Shown here piece after piece: positions 1 to 5,389 of a stretch of 10,073 nt of DNA. Origin of the DNA: an uncultured Selenomonadaceae bacterium (GTDB lineage: Bacteria > Bacillota > Negativicutes > Selenomonadales > Selenomonadaceae); NCBI GenBank assembly GCA_905236255.1, contig CAJOPK010000229.1:1-10073 (forward strand), read 5' to 3'. The notes below the pieces were generated by a model. That model was not told where the DNA came from and did no database searches. It saw only the letters and a list, made by a program, of their open reading frames with translations. Position numbers and translations under genes: made by a program. The first letter of the stretch is position 1; each line of letters begins with the position of its first letter.

Positions 1-39
1 AAATTCTCTCTCGACCGATTCGGTCGCAATTTGAGGTGA
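1..39 (+). CDS. Possible last codons of atpH (delta subunit), frame uncertain
   Basis: Only the context supports this. In bacterial atp operons the delta-subunit gene normally ends a few bases before atpA, so its tail should lie in these first bases. All three forward frames stop before atpA: frame 1 at 37-39, frame 2 at 32-34 and frame 3 at 42-44. Frame 1 is preferred because its tail (SLDRFGRNLR) loosely fits the S-x-x-x-R/F-x-x-x-L pattern of delta-subunit C-termini, and because its TGA overlaps the atpA ribosome binding site, as in translationally coupled genes. Frame 3 (PIRSQFEVK) is also conceivable. The piece is too short to prove. Confidence 0.25.
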   Translation, partial: KFSLDRFGRNLR

Positions 40-49
40 AGTAGAAGAA

Positions 50-1621
50 ATGAAGATAAATCCTGATGAAATTACTGCCATTATCAAGGATCAAATCAAA
101 AATTACAATGTCGATCTGAATGTTGACGAAGTCGGCACGGTTATCGAAATCGGTGACGGCATCGCCCATATTCACGGACTTGACAAAGCCATGTCCGGCG
201 AACTTTTGGACTTCGGCAACGATATTTTCGGTTTGGTCTTGAACCTTGAGCAGGATAACGTCGGTGCGGTTATTTTGGGTCGCGATACCGAAATTAAAGA
301 GGGCGCGACGGTCAAACGTACCGGAAAAATCATGCAAGTCCCGGTCGGCGAAAACATGATCGGGCGCGTAGTCGATGCTCTCGGTCGTCCGATTGACGGC
401 AAAGGTCCCATTAAGACTACCGAAACCCGTCCGGTCGAATTTAAGGCTCCGGGCATTGCGGACAGAAAGTCCGTTCATGAACCTTTGCAGACGGGCTTGA
501 AAGCAATCGACGCACTTGTTCCGATCGGTCGCGGTCAGCGCGAACTCATAATCGGTGACCGCGGTATCGGTAAATCGGCAATAGCCATTGATACGATTAT
601 CAATCAGAAAGGGCAAAATTGTATCTGCGTTTACGTTGCAATCGGTCAGAAAGCCTCGACCGTTGCCCGCGTCGTAAAGACTTTGGAAGATCACGGCGCA
701 ATGGAATATACAATCGTCGTTGCCGCAACCGCTGCGGATTCCGCGCCGCTCCAGTATCTTGCACCTTACGCCGGCGTTTCGATGGCGGAATATTTTATGT
801 ATAAAAAAGATGACAAAGGTCAGGGCGGTCACTGCCTTTGCATTTACGACGACTTGACAAAGCATGCGGCGGCTTATCGTGCAATGTCACTTTTGCTCCG
901 CAGACCTCCGGGACGTGAAGCATATCCGGGCGACGTTTTCTATCTCCACAGCCGTCTTTTGGAACGTGCCGCAAAACTCAGCGACGCACTCGGCGCAGGC
1001 TCAATCACAGCCTTGCCGATTATCGAAACTCAAGCCGGTGACGTTTCCGCTTACATTCCGACAAACGTCATTTCAATTACCGACGGTCAGATCATGCTTG
1101 AAACCGACTCGTTCTATTCCGGTATTCGTCCGGCTATCAGCGTCGGTCTTTCGGTATCCCGTGTCGGCGGTGCCGCGCAGATTAAAGCGATGAAACAGGT
1201 TGCCGGTACAATGCGTCTTGATTTGGCGCAGTATCGCGAACTTGCCGCCTTTGCACAATTCGGCTCCGATTTGGATAAGGCGACGAAGGCACAGTTGGAT
1301 CGCGGTGCGCGTACCGTCGAAACTTTGAAACAGGCGCAGTATTCTCCGCTTGCCGTTGAAGATCAGGTTTTGACAATCTTTACCGCCGTCCGCAAAGAGA
1401 AAAAGAGCGACGGTACGGTTCTCGACAGCTTCCTTGCCGATATTCCGGTCGATAAAGTTGTTACTTTCCACAATGACTTCATTAAGTTTATGCACAACAA
1501 TCATCCGGAAATAGGAAAGAAAATTGCCGAACAAAAGAAACTTGATGACGCACTTGAAGCCGAAATTTCTGCGGCAATCAGCGAATTTAAGGAAACAGTC
1601 AACTACAAGACTGAAGTTTAA
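50..1621 (+). CDS. atpA: ATP synthase F1 subunit alpha
   Basis: Alpha subunit of the membrane-attached F1Fo ATP synthase; three copies alternate with beta to form the catalytic head, and alpha holds the non-catalytic nucleotide sites. The 523 residues are close to the usual 500-515. A beta-barrel domain (about 25-95) is followed by the nucleotide-binding domain: P-loop GDRGIGKS at 169-176, the segment VAIGQKASTVA near 196-206, Walker B CLCIYDD at 262-268, the block RRPPGREAYPGDVFYLHSR at 284-302, and the arginine finger R371 in SVSRVGG, which reaches the beta catalytic site. A helical C-terminal domain ends the protein. The ATG lies 11 bases after GAGGTG (33-38). The P-loop is unusual: the family consensus is GDRQTGKT, so Q, T and the last T are replaced by G, I and S, while the lysine is kept. 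The stop is 13 bases before atpG. Confidence 0.98.
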   Translation: MKINPDEITAIIKDQIKNYNVDLNVDEVGTVIEIGDGIAHIHGLDKAMSGELLDFGNDIFGLVLNLEQDNVGAVILGRDTEIKEGATVKRTGKIMQVPVGENMIGRVVDALGRPIDGKGPIKTTETRPVEFKAPGIADRKSVHEPLQTGLKAIDALVPIGRGQRELIIGDRGIGKSAIAIDTIINQKGQNCICVYVAIGQKASTVARVVKTLEDHGAMEYTIVVAATAADSAPLQYLAPYAGVSMAEYFMYKKDDKGQGGHCLCIYDDLTKHAAAYRAMSLLLRRPPGREAYPGDVFYLHSRLLERAAKLSDALGAGSITALPIIETQAGDVSAYIPTNVISITDGQIMLETDSFYSGIRPAISVGLSVSRVGGAAQIKAMKQVAGTMRLDLAQYRELAAFAQFGSDLDKATKAQLDRGARTVETLKQAQYSPLAVEDQVLTIFTAVRKEKKSDGTVLDSFLADIPVDKVVTFHNDFIKFMHNNHPEIGKKIAEQKKLDDALEAEISAAISEFKETVNYKTEV

Positions 1622-1634
1622 GGCGGTGACGTAA

Positions 1635-2765
1635 ATGGCAAGTTTGCAAAACGTCCGCCGGCGCATTAAAAGCGTCAAAAACATTCAGAAAATCACAAAT
1701 GCAATGGACATGATTGCCCGTTCGCGTTTCAATGCCTCCCGTGATGCACTTATTGCCAATATGCCGTATGTTTACAAAACGCGCGATATTCTCCGCCGCG
1801 TCGTCACTCAAATGAAGGGCATGGAATTTGAACACCCTTTCATTATGACGCGTGAAGAATTGAAAAAGCGTGAAGAACTCGGCAGCGGCAAATTTCTGTT
1901 TTTGGTTCTTGCCGCCGATAAAGGTCTTGCCGGTTCTTTTTCAAGCAACGTCTTGAAAGAGGCTCATGAAACCATTGAATACGACGGCGAGGATAACAAC
2001 GAAGGCAGTCACGAATCGGAAGAGGAAAATTTCCACAAGAAAAATTTCGACGCGATAAAGGGAATGATTTCCACAAAGAAGGCACCTCGTCAAAGTCAGC
2101 TTAAATCCACCGGCGGCATGATGAGTGCTCACTCTTACAAAAGTTCCGGACAAGGCGGCGGCGGTGTTCCTTCAACTTCAAATTTGACCGTTGCAAAGGA
2201 ATATCACGACGAAAATTACATTGACGGTATCGAACTTATTACCGTCGGACGAAAGGCAACCTCTCACTTTAAAAATCGCGGCTACAATATCATCAAAAGT
2301 TACAGCGGAATCAGCGAACGTCCGAGTTATGATGCCGCCGTCGAAATTGCGAATCTGATTATAGATCGTTTTATGAGCGGCGAAATTACCGACGTTACAA
2401 TGATTTATACCCAGTTTAAATCCGCAATAGCCTGTGAACCTTACGACGTTACACTTTTGCCCGTCGTCACCGATGACTTTGCTTATGCGGAAAATCTTGA
2501 CGTTAAAGACGAATACATTTTTGAACCGGACATTCATAAAATTTTGAATGACTTCATGCCGCACCGTCTTGCCACAAGAATTTACGGCGCAATGCTTAAC
2601 AGTGCGGCTTCCGAACTCAGTTCGAGAATGAACGCCATGAGCAACGCCACCGACAACGCGCAGGAACTTATCCGCAAACTCAATCTTTACTACAACAAAG
2701 TACGTCAAGCCGGCATTACCAACGAAATCAACGAAATTGTCGGCGGAGCCAACGCCCTTGAGTAA
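1635..2765 (+). CDS. atpG: ATP synthase F1 subunit gamma with a large internal insertion
   Basis: Gamma is the central rotor shaft that turns inside the alpha3beta3 head and couples it to the Fo ring. The N-terminal helix (NVRRRIKSVKNIQKITNAMDMIA, starting at residue 6) and the C-terminal helix (SELSSRMNAMSNATDNAQELI...YNKVRQAGITNEINEIVGGA, about 327-373) are textbook gamma and form the coiled coil. The central Rossmann-like domain is split. Its first strand and helix are at about 86-114 (FLFLVLAADKGLAGSFSSNV), and it resumes at about 197 with DGIELITVGRKATSHFKNRGY. Residues 116-195 between them have no counterpart in ordinary gamma subunits. The total of 376 residues compares with about 285-290 normally. 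The insert has an acidic start, a lysine-rich middle and a Gly/Ser-rich end. The only cysteine in the protein is C267, so this is not the two-cysteine redox insert of chloroplast gamma. The ATG follows GGCGGTG with 6 bases between. The reading frame is intact through the insert. Confidence 0.97.
   Translation: MASLQNVRRRIKSVKNIQKITNAMDMIARSRFNASRDALIANMPYVYKTRDILRRVVTQMKGMEFEHPFIMTREELKKREELGSGKFLFLVLAADKGLAGSFSSNVLKEAHETIEYDGEDNNEGSHESEEENFHKKNFDAIKGMISTKKAPRQSQLKSTGGMMSAHSYKSSGQGGGGVPSTSNLTVAKEYHDENYIDGIELITVGRKATSHFKNRGYNIIKSYSGISERPSYDAAVEIANLIIDRFMSGEITDVTMIYTQFKSAIACEPYDVTLLPVVTDDFAYAENLDVKDEYIFEPDIHKILNDFMPHRLATRIYGAMLNSAASELSSRMNAMSNATDNAQELIRKLNLYYNKVRQAGITNEINEIVGGANALE
1980..2219 (+). 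other. In-frame insertion segment within atpG (gamma residues 116-195)
   Basis: Compared by eye with the remembered E. coli gamma subunit, where about nine residues join the helix after the DRGLCGG motif to the strand carrying the IGSKG motif, this gene has about 80 more. They can be read as three parts: an acidic stretch rich in D, E and N (116-133), a mixed K/F/I stretch with basic character (134-157), and a Gly/Ser/Thr-rich low-complexity stretch containing GQGGGG (158-185). The composition suggests a flexible, surface-exposed loop. No known domain was recognised. Boundaries are approximate to within about five residues. Confidence 0.8.
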
Positions 2766-2766
2766 T

Positions 2767-2798
2767 AGGTTAATAGGGAAAAAGGTTAATGGGGAAAT
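2767..2798 (+). repeat. Two tandem 16-base purine-rich repeats before the four-helix-bundle gene
   Basis: AGGTTAATAGGGAAAA (2767-2782) is followed directly by AGGTTAATGGGGAAAT (2783-2798), differing at two positions. With the following purine-rich stretch up to 2820 they form a G/A-rich left flank that starts immediately after the atpG stop. It is imperfectly complementary to the C/T-rich tract 3199-3243 on the other side of the inserted gene. Confidence 0.8.
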
Positions 2799-2809
2799 AG
2801 TATAAGAGA

Positions 2810-2815
2810 AAGGAG
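2810..2815 (+). promoter_or_regulatory. Ribosome binding site of the four-helix-bundle gene
   Basis: AAGGAG lies 8 bases before a GTG codon at 2824 and supports that GTG as the start. The site lies inside the purine-rich flank, so pairing of this flank with the downstream pyrimidine tract could mask it. Confidence 0.7.
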
Positions 2816-2823
2816 AAGGAATT

Positions 2824-3198
2824 GTGAGAGCTAAAGATTACAAAGATTTTAAAGTTTGGCAGAAGGCAATGGATTTGACTGTGGAAATTTACAAATTGGT
2901 TGATTTGTTGCCGAAAAAAGAAACTTATGCACTTTCGGATCAGATGAGAAGATCGGTTGTTTCAATTCCTTCAAATATTGCCGAAGGACAGGGAAGAAAT
3001 TCTGCGCGTGAGTTCGTACAATTTCTTTCGGTAGCTCGCGGTTCTCAAAAAGAATTGGAAACGCAGTTACAAGTTTGTATTCGAGTCGGATATTTGACAG
3101 AGGAAAATGTTGAAGTTGCATATAATCTTTGTGAAGAAGTCGGAAAAATGCTTAATGCCCTGATAATGAAAATACAATCTTCATTCGCAAAATACTGA
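2824..3198 (+). CDS. Four-helix-bundle protein of the 23S rRNA intervening-sequence (S23/IVP) family
   Basis: A 124-residue protein of the family first found as ORFs inside intervening sequences of 23S rRNA (PF05635/TIGR02436), structurally related to the Avd accessory protein of diversity-generating retroelements. Family hallmarks are visible in order: a start with F+VWQKAMDL (residues 9-18), then the central block QMRRSVVSIPSNIAEGQGR (about 40-58), then FVQFLSVARGSQKELETQL (about 64-82), GYL and a final amphipathic helix. The four predicted helices account for the full length. The molecular role of stand-alone members is not known; nucleic-acid binding is suspected for the family. It starts with GTG after a good AAGGAG site. 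Its position is odd: it interrupts the normally adjacent atpG and atpD, occupying a 500-base gap. No transposase is nearby. It looks like an inserted cassette that is co-transcribed with the atp genes. Confidence 0.93.
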   Translation: MRAKDYKDFKVWQKAMDLTVEIYKLVDLLPKKETYALSDQMRRSVVSIPSNIAEGQGRNSAREFVQFLSVARGSQKELETQLQVCIRVGYLTEENVEVAYNLCEEVGKMLNALIMKIQSSFAKY

Positions 3199-3243
3199 TT
3201 CCCCTCTTCCCCTCTTTCCCTTATTCCCTTATTCCCTTTATAA
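3199..3243 (+). repeat. Pyrimidine-rich tract with short tandem repeats after the four-helix-bundle gene
   Basis: Immediately after the stop codon come TTCCCCTC twice (3199-3206, 3207-3214), TTTCCC, then TTATTCCC twice (3221-3228, 3229-3236), ending in TTTATA. The reverse complement (AATAAGGGAATAAGGGAA...) resembles the purine-rich left flank 2767-2820. The two tracts therefore form long imperfect inverted repeats embracing the gene; the inner ends are GGAAT (2818-2822) and ATTCC (3198-3202). The tract ends just before the atpD ribosome binding site. Confidence 0.75.
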
Positions 3244-3250
3244 ACCCAAA

Positions 3251-3256
3251 AGGAGG
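3251..3256 (+). promoter_or_regulatory. Ribosome binding site of atpD
   Basis: A perfect AGGAGG lies 9 bases before the TTG at 3266. It fixes this TTG as the start; the encoded MTKGKVVQVIGAVVDVEF is the standard beta N-terminus, so no longer or shorter start is needed. Confidence 0.85.
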
Positions 3257-3265
3257 AATCCCAAC

Positions 3266-4675
3266 TTGACCAAAGGAAAAGTAGTTCAGGTAATCGGCGC
3301 GGTCGTCGACGTTGAATTTCCCGCCGGCGAATTGCCCGAAATTCTGAACGCAATACATATAACAGGCAAGTCCGGCAATGTTGAAATAGATCTCATTGCC
3401 GAAGTTATGCAACATTTGGGCGACAGCGTCACCCGCTGTATCGCCATGAGTTCCACCGACGGACTTGTACGCGGAATGGATGCCGAAGATACCGGCTCTC
3501 CGATTAAAGTTCCGGTCGGTGAAGCCTGCTTGGGGCGCGTATTCAATGTTCTCGGGCAGACCGTTGACAATAACCCCAAGCCCGTAGGCAACAAAGATTT
3601 TTGGCCCATTCACAGACCCGCTCCGAAATTTGAGGACCAGGAAACTTCAACCCAAATTTTGGAAACCGGCATTAAAGTCGTTGACTTGATTGCGCCGTAT
3701 TCTCGCGGCGGTAAAATCGGATTGTTCGGCGGCGCCGGCGTAGGTAAAACCGTTTTGATTATGGAGCTTATCCATAACATTGCGACGGAACACGGCGGTT
3801 ACTCCGTTTTCTCCGGCGTAGGTGAGCGTACCCGTGAAGGTAACGACCTCTGGTCGGAAATGACGGAATCCGGCGTTATCGACAAGACCGCGCTTGTTTA
3901 CGGTCAGATGAACGAACCGCCCGGAGCGCGTATGCGCGTCGGCTTGACCGGCTTGACAATGGCGGAATATTTCCGTGACGTTCAGGGGCAGGACGTTCTT
4001 CTGTTTATCGACAACATTTTCCGCTTCATTCAGGCGGGTTCCGAAGTGTCCGCACTTTTGGGACGTATGCCTTCCGCCGTCGGTTATCAGCCCACACTTA
4101 CGACGGATATAGGCGCGTTACAGGAGCGCATCACTTCCACAAAGAAAGGTTCCATAACTTCCGTTCAGGCGGTTTACGTTCCCGCCGACGACTTGACAGA
4201 CCCGGCACCTGCGGGTACGTTTACCCACTTGGACGCGACAACGGTTTTGAGTCGTCAAATTGCGGAACTCGGAATTTATCCGGCGGTCGATCCGCTTGAT
4301 TCCACAAGCCGTATCCTCGACCCGCACGTTATCGGGCAGGAACATTATGAAGTTGCGCGCGGAGTTCAGGCTGTTTTGCAGAAATACAAAGAATTGCAGG
4401 ATATTATCGCAATTTTGGGTATGGAAGAACTTTCGGAAGAGGACAAACTTACCGTTTCCCGTGCAAGAAAAATTCAGCGTTTCCTTTCACAGCCGTTTGC
4501 GGTTGCGGAAGTCTTTACCGGCTCGCCGGGTAAATATGTTCCGCTCAAAGAAACGATTCGCGGATTTAAGGAAATTCTTTCCGGCAAATACGACGAACTT
4601 CCGGAAAATGCTTTCTACATGGTCGGCAATATTGATGAAGCGATCGCTAAGGCGGAGAAACTCAAGGAGGCTTGA
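3266..4675 (+). CDS. atpD: ATP synthase F1 subunit beta
   Basis: Catalytic subunit of F1, making or hydrolysing ATP at the beta/alpha interfaces. The 469 residues are the usual length. The N-terminal beta-barrel (1-80) is followed by the P-loop GGAGVGKT (155-162), catalytic GERTREG (186-192), Walker B LLFIDNIFR (245-253), the block SALLGRMPSAVGYQPTL (262-278), and DDLTDPAPAGTFTHLDATTVLSR (308-330). The C-terminal helical domain carries the coupling loop MEELSEED (386-393), a conservative form of DELSEED. One small deviation is G at 317, where the family usually has T (DPAPATTF). The gene starts with TTG. It is separated from atpG by the inserted four-helix-bundle gene, whereas in most bacteria the two are nearly adjacent. 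The atpC ribosome binding site lies inside its last codons. Confidence 0.98.
   Translation: MTKGKVVQVIGAVVDVEFPAGELPEILNAIHITGKSGNVEIDLIAEVMQHLGDSVTRCIAMSSTDGLVRGMDAEDTGSPIKVPVGEACLGRVFNVLGQTVDNNPKPVGNKDFWPIHRPAPKFEDQETSTQILETGIKVVDLIAPYSRGGKIGLFGGAGVGKTVLIMELIHNIATEHGGYSVFSGVGERTREGNDLWSEMTESGVIDKTALVYGQMNEPPGARMRVGLTGLTMAEYFRDVQGQDVLLFIDNIFRFIQAGSEVSALLGRMPSAVGYQPTLTTDIGALQERITSTKKGSITSVQAVYVPADDLTDPAPAGTFTHLDATTVLSRQIAELGIYPAVDPLDSTSRILDPHVIGQEHYEVARGVQAVLQKYKELQDIIAILGMEELSEEDKLTVSRARKIQRFLSQPFAVAEVFTGSPGKYVPLKETIRGFKEILSGKYDELPENAFYMVGNIDEAIAKAEKLKEA
4664..4670 (+). promoter_or_regulatory. Ribosome binding site of atpC
   Basis: AAGGAGG, placed within the last codons of atpD, is 10 bases before ATG 4681 and only 1 base before an in-frame TTG at 4672. 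The spacing decides for the ATG. Confidence 0.8.
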
Positions 4676-4680
4676 TTCTT

Positions 4681-5109
4681 ATGTCAACAATCCGACTTGA
4701 GATAGTCAGTCCTCAACGCGGGGAAATTTACTCAAACGATATAAATATGCTGATTGTTCGTTCGATTGCCGGCGAACTCGGAATTTTGCCGCGCCATGCA
4801 AGGCTTTTGACGGAACTCATTCCTCATGCCATGAAGGTAAAAGTCGAAGGCGGCGAAATTCAAATTGCCGTCGGCGGCGGTTTTATGGAAGTTACGCCGG
4901 AATTGATAACGATTTTGGCAAATGCGGCGGAACTTGAGGAAGCAATAGATGTCGAAAGGGCAAAAGCGGCTTACAAGCGCGCATCGGACAGAATTGAAGC
5001 ATACAAAAACGCCGCAAAAGATTACGGCGAAATTGATATTCGACGTGCGGAAGCGGCACTTGCCAGAGCAAAGGCAAGACTTACCGTAAAGGGAATTAAA
5101 GTCGATTGA
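4681..5109 (+). CDS. atpC: ATP synthase F1 subunit epsilon
   Basis: Epsilon links the gamma foot to the c-ring and can inhibit ATP hydrolysis through its C-terminal helices. The 142 residues match the family's usual 130-145. The N-terminal beta-sandwich (1-85) begins with STIRLEIVSPQRGEIYSNDI and includes GELGILPRHARLLTEL (about 27-42), the family's GxxGILPxHxxLxTxL motif, and the glycine turn VGGGFMEVTPE. Two C-terminal helices follow, ELEEAIDVERAKAAYKRASDRI and RRAEAALARAKARL. The ATG at 4681 is chosen over the TTG at 4672 because of spacing to AAGGAGG and because STIRLEIVSP is the normal beginning. It starts five bases after the atpD stop and is the last gene of the operon, ending 20 bases before a terminator. 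Confidence 0.96.
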   Translation: MSTIRLEIVSPQRGEIYSNDINMLIVRSIAGELGILPRHARLLTELIPHAMKVKVEGGEIQIAVGGGFMEVTPELITILANAAELEEAIDVERAKAAYKRASDRIEAYKNAAKDYGEIDIRRAEAALARAKARLTVKGIKVD

Positions 5110-5129
5110 CTTTGAAAATATTTTATCGG

Positions 5130-5153
5130 CTCCGACTCCGGTCGGAGTTTTTT
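5130..5153 (+). terminator. Intrinsic terminator of the atp operon
   Basis: CTCCGAC (5130-5136), loop TCCG, GTCGGAG (5141-5147), then six T. A perfect 7-bp GC-rich stem followed by a T run, 20 bases after atpC. Confidence 0.9.
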
Positions 5154-5326
5154 GTTTCCAAAATTTTATGAAATGTCCCCGTTTTTTGACATAATGATCG
5201 AAATTCCCGGATTTTCAAATTTCAAAATTATCAAAATGACTGCCGGCAAATTGCGCCGGGAATAAGTATAAATTTTTAAAACTTTCTCAAACGGCTTTTT
5301 TTGCGGAATTACTTCGATTTTCTTAT

Positions 5327-5354
5327 TTGTAAATTTCCCCGTTTCCGGTAGAAT
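5327..5354 (+). promoter_or_regulatory. Possible sigma-70 type promoter of nrdD
   Basis: TTGTAA (5327-5332), 16 bases, then TAGAAT (5349-5354): four of six and five of six matches to the consensus boxes. It would start transcription near 5361 and give a leader of about 30 bases. The rest of the 280-base gap between atpC and nrdD is AT-rich and shows no riboswitch-like structure or convincing NrdR box. Confidence 0.35.
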
Positions 5355-5375
5355 ACCGTCACTTACCGTTTTTTT

Positions 5376-5384
5376 AGGAGGAGG
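5376..5384 (+). promoter_or_regulatory. Ribosome binding site of nrdD
   Basis: AGGAGGAGG ends 5 bases before GTG 5390, or 8 bases counted from the inner AGGAGG. It selects this GTG as the start; the product begins with a complete ATP-cone domain. Confidence 0.85.
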
Positions 5385-5389
5385 ACGCC

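Noticed and set aside
698..790. Possible second frame in atpA (plus-strand 61-residue frame at 619-804)
   Set aside because: Arg/Cys-rich out-of-frame translation inside a conserved gene, with no start signal.
1073..1684. Long minus-strand open frame opposite the end of atpA
   Set aside because: It lies wholly within atpA and the start of atpG, whose products are unmistakable, and its translation has no recognisable features. It is a codon-bias shadow.
4672..4674. TTG as an earlier start for atpC
   Set aside because: It is only one base after the AAGGAGG site. ATG 4681 has correct spacing and gives the standard epsilon N-terminus.
5186..5201. TTGACATAATGATCGA as an FNR-type site or as a -35 box of nrdD
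   Set aside because: The half-sites are separated by six bases instead of four and do not match well, and no good -10 box lies 16-18 bases after TTGACA.
5243..5259. CCGGC/GCCGG hairpin in the atpC-nrdD gap
   Set aside because: A 5-bp stem with a 7-base loop and no T run. It is too weak to call a terminator or regulatory RNA.
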